Source of the DNA: Leifsonia soli
GTDB lineage: Bacteria > Actinomycetota > Actinomycetes > Actinomycetales > Microbacteriaceae
Reading direction: 5' to 3'
Assembly (NCBI RefSeq): GCF_013408745.1
Contig: NZ_JACCBJ010000001.1
Location: 124,001 to 188,000, forward strand
Length of the DNA stretch: 64,000 nt
Part shown: positions 35,479 through 43,946 of the stretch, piece after piece
Layout of the letters: each line of letters starts with the position of its first letter
Numbering within the stretch: position 1 is the stretch's first letter
The notes under the pieces: generated by a model
What the model was told of the DNA's origin: nothing
The model's database searches: none
The model's input: only the letters and a program-made list of their open reading frames with translations
Translations under genes and position numbers: made by a program

Positions 35479-35943
35479 ATGCGACCACGATCCCTCCGGC
35501 CCGCCATCGTCGGCGGCGTCGTTCTCATCGGGTGCCTGCTGTCCGCGTGCAGTTCCCCTGAAGGAGCACCGGCCGCGACGAGCACGCCCGGTACGTCGCC
35601 GTCCTCATCGGCCTCGAAGGCCTCCACGCCGTCGCCGAGCGCGACGATCGAGCCCGTCGTGGTCGTCGCCGCCGTGGACCCGGATGGCAAGCACCTGACG
35701 GCCTCTGGATACGTGCAGGGGCTGGTCGAGGAAAGCGGTACCTGCACCTTCGTGTTCTCGCGCGAGGGCTCCGCCGATGTCCCGGTGCAGCACGACGCCG
35801 TCGCCGACAGGCAGACCACGTCCTGCGGCACGGTGCAGCCGGACCTGTCGCAGTTCACCCGCGGGACGTGGAACGTCGTCCTCCGCTACGCGAGCGGCGG
35901 CCGGACCTACACCTCGCAGGCCAGCCAGGTGGAGGTCCCGTGA
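35479..35943 (+). CDS. Small predicted lipoprotein between two repeat-module proteins
   Basis: A 154-residue protein with a signal peptide ending in the lipobox LSAC (Cys at residue 24), so it should be lipid-anchored on the outer face of the membrane. A Ser/Thr/Pro/Ala linker (25-55) leads to a compact beta-rich domain of about 95 residues with two cysteines (near 88 and 116). I recognise no family. Its TGA overlaps the ATG of the next gene, so it is coupled to that secreted protein. Confidence 0.75.
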   Translation: MRPRSLRPAIVGGVVLIGCLLSACSSPEGAPAATSTPGTSPSSSASKASTPSPSATIEPVVVVAAVDPDGKHLTASGYVQGLVEESGTCTFVFSREGSADVPVQHDAVADRQTTSCGTVQPDLSQFTRGTWNVVLRYASGGRTYTSQASQVEVP

Positions 35944-38237
35944 TGCGTGCGCGGTGGATCGTCGCAGCCGTAGTCGGCGCCCTTGTCGGCGGCCTGATGA
36001 CCGTGACGGGCGGAATGACGACTCCGGCCCCACAGGCGAGCGCTGCGGACGCCCGCAACTTCGACCCGGGCAACATCATCAGCGATGCCCTGTTCTTCGA
36101 CGGCGGTGCGTTGAACGCGAGTCAGGTGCAGGCCTTCCTGAACGCGAAGGTTTCGTCGTGCCGCCCGGGCTACACGTGCCTCAAGGACTACACCCAGGCG
36201 ACCACGAGCAAGGCCGCCGTCTCCGGACGCTGCGACGCCTACAACAGTCAGGGCGTGGAATCCGCTGCGATGATCATCGCCAAGGTCGGAGCCGCGTGCG
36301 ATGTCAGCCAGAAGGTCATCCTGGTGCTGCTCGAGAAGGAGCAGAGCCTCGTCAGCGACACCTGGCCCGGCACCGGGCAGTACCGGAGCGCCACCGGATA
36401 CGGCTGTCCGGACACCGCAGCGTGCGACAGTCAGTACTACGGGTTCTTCAACCAGGTCTATAACGCAGCGCTGCAGTTCAAACGCTATGCCGCGTCGCCC
36501 GACAGCTGGAACCACATCGCCGGGCGGGTCAATCAGATCCGGTACAGCCCGACGGCCTCCTGCGGATCGAGCGCTGTGTACATCCAGAACCAGGCGACCG
36601 CGGGGCTCTACAACTACACCCCGTACCAGCCGAACGCTGCGGCTCTCGCCAACCTGTACGGCACGGGCGACGGGTGCAGCGCGTATGGCAATCGCAACTT
36701 CTGGCGGCTTTATACCGACTGGTTCGGATCGACCACCGGCGTCGCCAACCTCGCCCGCACCCTCGACAACTCGACGGTGTACGTGCTCAGCGGTACCAGC
36801 AAGTATCCCGTCGGCGGCCTCGACCTTCTCAGCGCGCTCGCTCCGCTCGGGCCCGTCGCGTATGTCTCGCAGAACTACCTCGACAATTTCGCCACCGGCC
36901 CGCAGGCGGGACGCGTCCTCCGAGCCGCAAACGGGACCATCTACTTCTTCGACTCGGGGATGAAGCTGGCCTTCGGCAGCTGTGGCCTGGTGACCGACTA
37001 TGGCGGTTCGTGCTCCGGAACCGGATACATGCAGTTGACGGATGCGCAGCTCGCGCTCTTCCACACGGGACCTAACATGACGTCTGTCATGGGCACGACG
37101 ACGGGCGCTCGCTACTACGTCACGCTCGGCACGAAGCGGGAGATCCTCGACGACGCATCCCAGACGGCTGCCGGGATCCCGCTCGGCTTCAACGTGCTCT
37201 CGGATGCCTCGCTCGGCGGCCTCGCCCTCGGCACCCCGATCCTGCGGGACCAGGCGTTCGTGCAGAGCCGCGGAACCATGAGCTATTCGTTCCTCTCCGG
37301 TGGTGCGGCGTACGGCGTCGCTACGGGGGCGACAAGTGTCGCTGGGCTTCCGGGGCGCGTGAACGGTACCCTCTCGGCGGCGAGCATTACGAAGATCCCG
37401 GCCAGCCCGACGCCGTTCGCGGGCGTCATCTCTGTCGCGGGCAGCAGCACCGTCTCGGTGCTGACCTCCGGCGGTCGCCTCGACTGGGTCGGCGGTGGGG
37501 GCGGCACGCTCTCGTCGGTTCCCGTGACCACCACGATGCTGGCGACTTACCCCGCGGTCGGCAGTGTCGACGTGGGGTCCTTCCTCAAGGGGTCGACGCC
37601 GACTGTCTACGTCGTCGGCCCGAGCGACCTGAAGCCCGTCTCCTCGTGGGACGCTCTGGTCGCGCTGACGCCGAAGGGGAGTGACCCCGTCATCCGGAAC
37701 GTCGCCGACTCGGTGCTGACGACGTTGCCGAAGGGCCCGACCGCCCTCACCTCCGGAACGCTCGTCCGCAGCAACGCCGATGCGACGGTGTACCTGGTCA
37801 ACGGGCTGACGAACAAGATCCCCTTCACCTCGTTCGACCTGACGTCGTCGATCGGGATCAACGGCTTCTCCTTCGTCTCGGACGCCGTCCTCGCCGGGTA
37901 TCCGAAGTCTGCCGCGTTGCTCGGCTATGGGATCACCTGTGGCACCACCGATTACGTCGCGGCGTCGGGGACACTGCGCGCACTCGACGGAACGACCAGG
38001 CCGTTGTATCCGCTCACCTTCACGAAGCTCGACAGCTACACCTGCGCCCAGCTGGCCGTCGGTAAGCCGGCGACGAAGTTCGTCCGTACGCCGAACGGAT
38101 CGATCTATCTGCTCGACGGGGGCACGAAGCGACCGATCTCCTCGATGGATCGCTTCAATGCCCTCGGAGGTGCGGCGGGCTGGGTCGACGTGACCGCGGG
38201 ACTGGCAGCCACTATCCCCAACGGCACCGCCGCCTGA
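35943..38237 (+). CDS. Secreted protein: lysozyme-like N-terminal domain plus nine-repeat module
   Basis: A 764-residue protein with a signal peptide (cleavage likely near residue 34, QASA). Residues 37-265 form a Cys-containing domain with VILVLLEKEQSLV (Glu131/Glu133), TGYGCPD, LYNYTPYQPN and NRNFWRLYTDWFGS. This domain recurs in actinobacterial wall proteins, and the glutamates suggest a lysozyme/transglycosylase-like fold (inference). Residues 278-735 carry nine repeats at 278, 332, 390, 446, 503, 554, 615, 669 and 720, co-linear with those in the GH25 protein. An upstream GTG at 35940 is also possible. It abuts the convergent DUF2142 gene with no spacer. Confidence 0.8.
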   Translation: MRARWIVAAVVGALVGGLMTVTGGMTTPAPQASAADARNFDPGNIISDALFFDGGALNASQVQAFLNAKVSSCRPGYTCLKDYTQATTSKAAVSGRCDAYNSQGVESAAMIIAKVGAACDVSQKVILVLLEKEQSLVSDTWPGTGQYRSATGYGCPDTAACDSQYYGFFNQVYNAALQFKRYAASPDSWNHIAGRVNQIRYSPTASCGSSAVYIQNQATAGLYNYTPYQPNAAALANLYGTGDGCSAYGNRNFWRLYTDWFGSTTGVANLARTLDNSTVYVLSGTSKYPVGGLDLLSALAPLGPVAYVSQNYLDNFATGPQAGRVLRAANGTIYFFDSGMKLAFGSCGLVTDYGGSCSGTGYMQLTDAQLALFHTGPNMTSVMGTTTGARYYVTLGTKREILDDASQTAAGIPLGFNVLSDASLGGLALGTPILRDQAFVQSRGTMSYSFLSGGAAYGVATGATSVAGLPGRVNGTLSAASITKIPASPTPFAGVISVAGSSTVSVLTSGGRLDWVGGGGGTLSSVPVTTTMLATYPAVGSVDVGSFLKGSTPTVYVVGPSDLKPVSSWDALVALTPKGSDPVIRNVADSVLTTLPKGPTALTSGTLVRSNADATVYLVNGLTNKIPFTSFDLTSSIGINGFSFVSDAVLAGYPKSAALLGYGITCGTTDYVAASGTLRALDGTTRPLYPLTFTKLDSYTCAQLAVGKPATKFVRTPNGSIYLLDGGTKRPISSMDRFNALGGAAGWVDVTAGLAATIPNGTAA

Positions 38238-39842
38238 TCAGCGGCTCAGTGCGACCGTCTGGGGGAGGAATCTCCTGTCGACGCCCTTCAGCGCCTTGAC
38301 CGCCACGATCGAGGCCCCGACGATGACCACGATGAAGGCGGCGCACAGCACGATCCACGTGCCCGGCGGCTGCCACTTCGGGTGCAGCAGGAGCACCGGC
38401 AGGTAGACGGCGTCACCCACCACGTATCGCTTGATCGTCACCGCGAACGCGAAGAAGTGTCCGAAGGCCATGAACCAGACGGCCATGGTGGCGACCCGGC
38501 GGAGCGGAACCGCGGGGATGCCGTAGCCGGAGCGGTCGAGCACGATGCCCGCAGCAAGGAGGAGGGTGATCACGATGGCGAGCGTGTATCGACCCTGCCA
38601 GATGAACCCGGCTCGCGTGATGACCGCCGCCTGTGCGATGGCGGGAACGAGCACCAGAGCGGCGACGAGCAGGATGAGCGACCAGCGGCGGGCTCCGATC
38701 CCTATGGCCAGAGCCGCCACCACAGTGCCGAGCATCAGCGACGCCCAGACGATGAGGGTGAACGACGGGGCCGGGGTGTCGACCCATCCGAAGAAGCCGA
38801 TCCAGCCGATCCCGTAGTCGAACGTGTGCTGGATCATGTACGTGAACCCGTCGCGGAAGGTGGTCCCCGCACCGTTGAACTGCTGCGGCTGAGCCGTCAG
38901 CGACGGGTGGATGTAGTACAGGAACTCGAGGATGCAGGCGAGCGCGGCTAGCCCGATCGCGACCCACACCGACGGCAGCCGGACAAGACGCTTGAGGATC
39001 GCCCGCCGAGAAAGCAGCAGTGCGGTGACGACCACCATCAACACCCAGAGCAGCGAGATGTTCCGCGTGGCCGTCAGCAGCACCGTGGAGAGCACGATCC
39101 CGCCCAGCAGCTCGATGAGCCGGGCACCCCGGATCATGCGCGACCCGACGACGACGAGCCCGGACAGCAGCGCTCCGGCGGAGATCGCCTCGATGCCGTT
39201 CGGGTTCAAGGTGCCGCCCAGGTAGAACACCATCGGTGTGGCCGCCACGAACGCGGCGAAGTACGCCCAGCGGGGCCGGGCGAGCTGACTCAGCGCCATG
39301 AAGATGAAGCCGAACATGGTCGCGCACATCAGCGAGTTCATCCCACGCATGGCGTAGAGGGCCTTGCTGCCATCGAGGAACAGGCTCGGCAGGCCCGTGA
39401 CTGCGTAGAACACGGGACTGTTCGCGGCGGCGGTGTGGCCTGTCTCGACGATGCGGTCCGGGTCGCCTGTGATGGGGGGGACGCAGCTCGCGGGCACGTT
39501 CGGCCGGAAGGCGTAGCAGCTGACGCCCAGGATCCAGGTGTCGACGTATTCGGGCACCTTCGCCTCGGACATCCGGCGATTGCCGTCCCAGGGCTGAGTG
39601 AAGACCTGCCCGCGGGCGACGGCAGCCGCCCGCACCAGGTGCGTCGGTTCGTCCGGCGAGGAACCGATCGGGGATGCCAGGTTCCATAGCAGCATCGGCA
39701 GCAGCGTCAGGACGAACCCGAGGCCGAAGACACCCCAGCGGTTGCCGGTGATAGTCGGGATGAAGCGTCGCCTGGTCGGGCTCTCGGCCATCAGTGGGGT
39801 GAACCGCCTTCCGTCGTCGGGAGCATATGAGGGTGGCATCAC
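38238..39842 (-). CDS. DUF2142 polytopic membrane protein
   Basis: A 534-residue protein with about eleven or twelve membrane helices. The first extracellular loop has the DUF2142 signature SPIGSSPDEPTHLVRAAAVA, and the acidic residues there resemble GT-C enzymes that use lipid-linked donors. A role in polymerising or decorating the glycan outside the membrane is inferred. Starts at 39842 (GTG), 39839 (ATG) and 39791 (ATG) are open. TAACCT (39855-39850) seven bases before 39842 favours a leaderless GTG. Its TGA shares the palindrome TGATCA with the TGA of the convergent gene. Confidence 0.75.
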   Translation of the reverse strand: MMPPSYAPDDGRRFTPLMAESPTRRRFIPTITGNRWGVFGLGFVLTLLPMLLWNLASPIGSSPDEPTHLVRAAAVARGQVFTQPWDGNRRMSEAKVPEYVDTWILGVSCYAFRPNVPASCVPPITGDPDRIVETGHTAAANSPVFYAVTGLPSLFLDGSKALYAMRGMNSLMCATMFGFIFMALSQLARPRWAYFAAFVAATPMVFYLGGTLNPNGIEAISAGALLSGLVVVGSRMIRGARLIELLGGIVLSTVLLTATRNISLLWVLMVVVTALLLSRRAILKRLVRLPSVWVAIGLAALACILEFLYYIHPSLTAQPQQFNGAGTTFRDGFTYMIQHTFDYGIGWIGFFGWVDTPAPSFTLIVWASLMLGTVVAALAIGIGARRWSLILLVAALVLVPAIAQAAVITRAGFIWQGRYTLAIVITLLLAAGIVLDRSGYGIPAVPLRRVATMAVWFMAFGHFFAFAVTIKRYVVGDAVYLPVLLLHPKWQPPGTWIVLCAAFIVVIVGASIVAVKALKGVDRRFLPQTVALSR

Positions 39843-39887
39843 CCACCCCAGGTTAGGGCATGGTCCGTGTGAGATGCTGGAGGCGCC

Positions 39888-40877
39888 ATGACAGCCTCCG
39901 CGCCGACGATCTCCGTAGCTCTCTGCACCTACAACGGGAGCGCATACGTGGAGCAGCAGCTCCGGAGCATCCTGCAGCAGACCCACCCAGTGGACGAGGT
40001 CGTGGTGGCCGATGACGGCTCGGGCGACGACACGCTCGCCGTCGTCGAGCGGGTGTTCGAGGGCGCAGGCGGCACCCCACGGCTCGTCGTGCTGCCCGGG
40101 GTGGGGCGGCACGGAGTGACCGCGAACTTCGAGCGGGCGATCCTGGCCACCACGGGCGATCTCATCGCTCTGTGCGACCAGGACGATGTGTGGCGCGCCG
40201 ACAAGATCGAGCGCATGGCCGCCATCTTCGAGGACCGTCCGGACCTGCTTCTGGCCTACAGCGACGCGAGGCTGATCGACGCGGCGGGGCGTGACCTCGG
40301 CGGCACTCTCTTCGGCCAGCTCGAGGTTGATGACGGACTGCTGGCCCGGATCGCTTCGGACGGGGCATTCCCCGAACTCCTCCGGCGAAACACCGTCACG
40401 GGTGCCACCGTCGTCTTCCGCCGCGCCCTCGTGGCCGACGCCGCGCCATTCCCTGAGCTGTGGGTGCACGACGAGTGGCTGGCGATCCTCGCCGCTGCAC
40501 TCGGGTCCGTCCGTGGCCTGGGTCTGCCGCTGATCGACTACCGCCAGCACGGTGCCAATCAGATCGGTGTCCAGGCTCCGACCGTACGGCGGAAGATCGC
40601 CAGGGTCCTCCAAGCTCGGGGCGACAGGAACAGGAACCTCTGGCGCCGGTCCGAGCTGTTGCGTGAACGGCTCATCCTGCTCTCCCCGCGCGTCCGTGCC
40701 CGGGACCTCGAGCTGGTGGACGGTAAGCTGCGACACGAGAAGTTCCGAGCCCAGCTCCCCGGCAACCGCGTGCGCCGGGTGATCCCGGTCCTCCGAGAGG
40801 CGGCCACAGGTCGCTATGCGCGGTTCGCGAGCCGTGGAAATGCAGACATCTTCAGGGATCTCCTTCAACCCTCATAA
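39888..40877 (+). CDS. GT2 glycosyltransferase
   Basis: A 329-residue GT-A enzyme with ISVALCTYNGSAYVEQQL, donor-binding VVADDGSGDDT, the CDQDDVW segment that carries the metal-binding acid, and a later WVHDEWLAILAA. This is the pattern of alpha-L-rhamnosyltransferases of O-antigen and capsule loci. GGAGG lies five bases before the ATG. It precedes a large membrane protein gene by 14 bases. Confidence 0.86.
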   Translation: MTASAPTISVALCTYNGSAYVEQQLRSILQQTHPVDEVVVADDGSGDDTLAVVERVFEGAGGTPRLVVLPGVGRHGVTANFERAILATTGDLIALCDQDDVWRADKIERMAAIFEDRPDLLLAYSDARLIDAAGRDLGGTLFGQLEVDDGLLARIASDGAFPELLRRNTVTGATVVFRRALVADAAPFPELWVHDEWLAILAAALGSVRGLGLPLIDYRQHGANQIGVQAPTVRRKIARVLQARGDRNRNLWRRSELLRERLILLSPRVRARDLELVDGKLRHEKFRAQLPGNRVRRVIPVLREAATGRYARFASRGNADIFRDLLQPS

Positions 40878-40891
40878 AGCAAAGGCGGCAG

Positions 40892-42778
40892 ATGCTCCAG
40901 AGTGCGACAGAAGCAGATATGCGTCGGCTCCGGCTCCCGTCGGCGGCCATCTGGGCGACTGCCGGAGTCGAGGTCGTGCTGGTCGTCCTCGGAGGGGCCA
41001 CGGGCGTCCAATGGCCGTTCTTCCTGGTCAGTGCGCTCCTGGTACTGCTCGCGCTCGGGCAGTTCCTCGGATGGGCTCTTGCGCTCGCCACCGAGATCAT
41101 CGGAGCCTTCGCAGTGCTCGCCCTCCTCATGCCGCTCTACCCTGTGGCGCACCTCGGGCTGGAGTGGTCGAACATCGTCGTGTGCGCCGTCCTCGCGTCC
41201 GGCGCGCTGGCGGTCATCTCGAAGCGCAAGGGAGCCCTCCGCGTTCCCGGCCGCTCCGCCACCTGGCTGTTCGCTGCGACCATGGTCGTCCCCGCGCTGG
41301 GTGTCGCCGCCACCGTCTTCTCGATCGTCGCCTACGGCGGCGGTCATGTGTCCTGGGTGATGGGCAACGACTCGGTCTGGAACACCGTAGCCGCCCGTCT
41401 CTTCGTGACCGACGGCGGCCTCGTCGCCTCGGTGCACCCGAATCCCAGCCCGTTCAGCAACGAGCTGATGGCTTCGGCGATGGCCCCCGGCCGCGGGCGT
41501 CTCGCGCCGTCCGATCTGCTCGGGCACGACATCCTGAGGATCATCCAGCTGTGGCTCTTCCTCACCTTCCTGGCAAGCGCCCTCTCGTCGCTGGTGGTCG
41601 CCCGCGAAATCGCGCCCGAGCGACGCTGGGCGCGTGCGATAGCTGCAGTCGCCGCCGGTGTGATCCCGTTGCTGTGGTACGTCAGCGGATTCTCGTACAG
41701 TTACGGGTTCGTCAACGTCACGGTGTCGCTCGTCGTCATGCTCTGCATCTGGATCGTGTGGCGGGAGTCCGGGAGGCGTCCCCTTGTCGGCGTGAGCAGT
41801 CTCCTGCTCGCGACCACGCTGATGCTCGCCGTCTGGGCGCCGCTTGCGCCCATTCCTGCCTTGCTGGTGGTCACCGCCGCAGTCGCCGGCTGGCGCGACT
41901 GGCGTGTCGCGGTTCGCTGGCCCGGGGCGCTCCTCATCGGGCTCGCCGTCCTCCAACTGCTGGCCTATGTCCTTCTGGTCACCCTTCCTGACCTGCGCCG
42001 TGACGGGCAGGCTCTGGGCGGTGGAGGAGCGATGGTTCCGATCGGTCCGGCGTCGCTGGTCATCGCCGGCATCGTGACATTCACACTGGCGAGCATCGGT
42101 GCGGCCGGCCGCCGCCAGCGCCGCACATTCGCGGGCGTCTGCGTCATCATCGTCGCCGGGGGAGCGGCCGTCGCCTGGCTCTCCCACCAGGCAGCGGCAC
42201 GCGGAGGGTGGGGCTACTACTCGGCCAAGCTCACCTGGCAGCTGACCATCCTCGCCCTGGTGATCGCGGCGGCGCTGATCGTGGGCTGGCTCAATGTGGC
42301 GGGCAAACGGATCATCGAGTCAACCGCGATCTTCGTCGCAGCGGGCGCTATCGTCACCTTCGTGGCGGGACAGGTGCCGCCCTCCGTGTGGTCGGCGCGC
42401 CAGGTTCTCCCGGCACTGAGCATCGGCCGCGTCGGCGGGATCAGCGCCAACGATCAGGAGGCGGCGGTCCTGTTCGCTATCTCGGACCCCGGCAAGAAGT
42501 CGCTCGCTGTGCAGTACTACACGGACCCGTTGCGGGATCTCTTCATCAACGGATGGCTGATCCAGGAGCACTCGGACCTCAGCGCCGATCCTATGCGCGA
42601 CAACGCATACTTCCTCGACACCAGCAAGATCGACCAGGTGTGCTCGGTCGTCAACCAGTGGGGCGGCCATGTGGACGTCTACACCCGGAACCCGCAGCTG
42701 CAAGACGAGCTTGCGACACAGTGCCCGGATGCCGATATCACGGTGCGCACCGGCGAGGTGGGCACCTCTTCGAGGTGA
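40892..42778 (+). CDS. Large polytopic membrane protein, possible GT-C type
   Basis: A 628-residue protein with about fourteen hydrophobic helices up to residue 520 and an extracytoplasmic or cytoplasmic domain of about 110 residues at the end with two or three cysteines. No family is recognised with confidence. The loop after the fourth or fifth helix (GNDSVWNTVAARLFVTDGG then HPNPSPF) could carry the acidic site of a GT-C glycosyltransferase. It follows the GT2 gene closely and converges with the DUF2304-GT2 pair after 15 bases. AAAGGCGG precedes the ATG; ATG 40919 is an alternative. Confidence 0.6.
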   Translation: MLQSATEADMRRLRLPSAAIWATAGVEVVLVVLGGATGVQWPFFLVSALLVLLALGQFLGWALALATEIIGAFAVLALLMPLYPVAHLGLEWSNIVVCAVLASGALAVISKRKGALRVPGRSATWLFAATMVVPALGVAATVFSIVAYGGGHVSWVMGNDSVWNTVAARLFVTDGGLVASVHPNPSPFSNELMASAMAPGRGRLAPSDLLGHDILRIIQLWLFLTFLASALSSLVVAREIAPERRWARAIAAVAAGVIPLLWYVSGFSYSYGFVNVTVSLVVMLCIWIVWRESGRRPLVGVSSLLLATTLMLAVWAPLAPIPALLVVTAAVAGWRDWRVAVRWPGALLIGLAVLQLLAYVLLVTLPDLRRDGQALGGGGAMVPIGPASLVIAGIVTFTLASIGAAGRRQRRTFAGVCVIIVAGGAAVAWLSHQAAARGGWGYYSAKLTWQLTILALVIAAALIVGWLNVAGKRIIESTAIFVAAGAIVTFVAGQVPPSVWSARQVLPALSIGRVGGISANDQEAAVLFAISDPGKKSLAVQYYTDPLRDLFINGWLIQEHSDLSADPMRDNAYFLDTSKIDQVCSVVNQWGGHVDVYTRNPQLQDELATQCPDADITVRTGEVGTSSR

Positions 42779-42793
42779 CCCCGGTGGAGTTGC

Positions 42794-43183
42794 TCAGTGA
42801 CGCTCGCCGTCCGGATCGCTCGACGTCGCCTCGGATCGGGCCTCGAGGTCGTTGATCCGAAGTCGGAGCAGCACGACCTCTTCGGCGAGTGTGCGCGTCT
42901 TGTCTTCCAGGGTGGTGAGTTCGGAGCTGTGCTGGATGCATACCAAGAAGAGAACCGCAATGCTGACGAAGAACACCAGGTTGACCGGCGCGCCGACACC
43001 GAAGACCTCGGCAGCCCAGTTGAGCACTTGAGGGAATATCCCGACGATCAGGGCGACGACGCCGGCGAGCAGCCACCACACGGCATGCCGCTCGCGCATC
43101 CGCTTGCGGCGCATCATCTCGATGACAACGGTCAGGGTGATGAGGGCGGCGACGATGCCCAGGATGTACGCGGTGAGGGTCAT
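42794..43183 (-). CDS. DUF2304 membrane protein
   Basis: A 129-residue protein with three membrane helices, a cytoplasmic RRKRMRERHAVWWLLAG loop typical of DUF2304, and a C-terminal coiled coil (LEDKTRTLAEEVVLLRLRIN). DUF2304 proteins usually accompany a dolichyl-phosphate-mannose-synthase-like GT2, as here: the upstream GT2 gene overlaps it by four bases. The pair probably makes a polyprenyl-phosphate-linked sugar. Confidence 0.85.
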   Translation of the reverse strand: MTLTAYILGIVAALITLTVVIEMMRRKRMRERHAVWWLLAGVVALIVGIFPQVLNWAAEVFGVGAPVNLVFFVSIAVLFLVCIQHSSELTTLEDKTRTLAEEVVLLRLRINDLEARSEATSSDPDGERH

Positions 43184-43914
43184 GCTTCCACCTGCTGCTC
43201 GGGACGCGCGATCGGACGGAAGAGGGCGAAGCCCAGCGCAAGGAACACGCGGCCGAGGTAGGTGGCCGCCTTAAGCGGGTTGTGGGACGGAACTCCTGCG
43301 GTTCGAGGACGCATCGACACGGGGATCTGAGTGATGACACACCCCGCGCGCATCGCGATCACCAGCGCCTCGATGGTGTCGCCGAGATACTCGGCGGGAT
43401 AGTTCGACGCGAACAACGCGACCGCTTTGGGACCGCTCGCCTTGAAGCCGCTCGTGGTGTCTGTGAGGGTCGTCCGTGCCGAGCGGCTCAGCGTGGAGGA
43501 GAGCACCTTCATCGCCCACTTGCGGGGGCCCTTGACCTCGTACGCACCGCTACCGGCGAAGCGGGCGCCGATCACCAGGTCGGCATCGGCGAGGGCGGTG
43601 AGGAGCTGGGGGACGTTGGCGGGGTCGTGTTGACCGTCCGCATCGATTTGGATGACGTTCCGGAAGCCGTGGCTAATTGCGTACTTGAACCCGAACCGCA
43701 TGGCACCGCCCACGCCGAGGTTGAACGGCAGGACCGCGACGGTCGCCCCCGCCTCCTGCGCGACGATCGACGTCGCATCAGTGGAACCGTCGTCGACGAC
43801 AAGGCACGCGACGCCGGGGAGGGTGGTCAGGATCTCGCTGACGGTCGCTCCTACGGAGGCCTCTTCGTTGTACGCGGGAACGACGATGAGGGTCTGCTCC
43901 AGCGGTGTAGCCAT
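43180..43914 (-). CDS. GT2 glycosyltransferase, polyprenyl-phosphate sugar synthase type
   Basis: A 244-residue enzyme of the dolichyl-phosphate-mannose-synthase group: TLIVVPAYNEEASVGATVSE, LVVDDGSTDATS, IQIDADGQHDPANV with the DxD, and TDTTSGFKASG. It likely loads a hexose onto undecaprenyl phosphate for GT-C enzymes outside the membrane. The partner DUF2304 gene overlaps its end. TAGACT (43929-43924) is nine bases before the ATG. Confidence 0.9.
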   Translation of the reverse strand: MATPLEQTLIVVPAYNEEASVGATVSEILTTLPGVACLVVDDGSTDATSIVAQEAGATVAVLPFNLGVGGAMRFGFKYAISHGFRNVIQIDADGQHDPANVPQLLTALADADLVIGARFAGSGAYEVKGPRKWAMKVLSSTLSRSARTTLTDTTSGFKASGPKAVALFASNYPAEYLGDTIEALVIAMRAGCVITQIPVSMRPRTAGVPSHNPLKAATYLGRVFLALGFALFRPIARPEQQVEA

Positions 43915-43923
43915 GATGCCGGA

Positions 43924-43929
43924 AGTCTA
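43924..43929 (-). promoter_or_regulatory. -10 element of the GT2-DUF2304 pair
   Basis: AGTCTA on the plus strand reads TAGACT towards the GT2 gene, nine bases from its ATG. The leader would be one or two bases long. It is the same hexamer as in the rmlB, rmlC and wzm promoters. Confidence 0.5.
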
Positions 43930-43946
43930 ACAGTGGCGCGGTCCGG

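Noticed and set aside
33000..35858. 972-residue minus-strand frame overlapping the GH25 gene
   Set aside because: The sequence is Arg/His/Pro-rich with no signal or domain, while the GH25 frame shows catalytic residues and regular repeats.
40865..42187. 440-residue minus-strand frame
   Set aside because: It is antisense to the polytopic membrane protein and highly charged, as expected of a shadow of hydrophobic codons.
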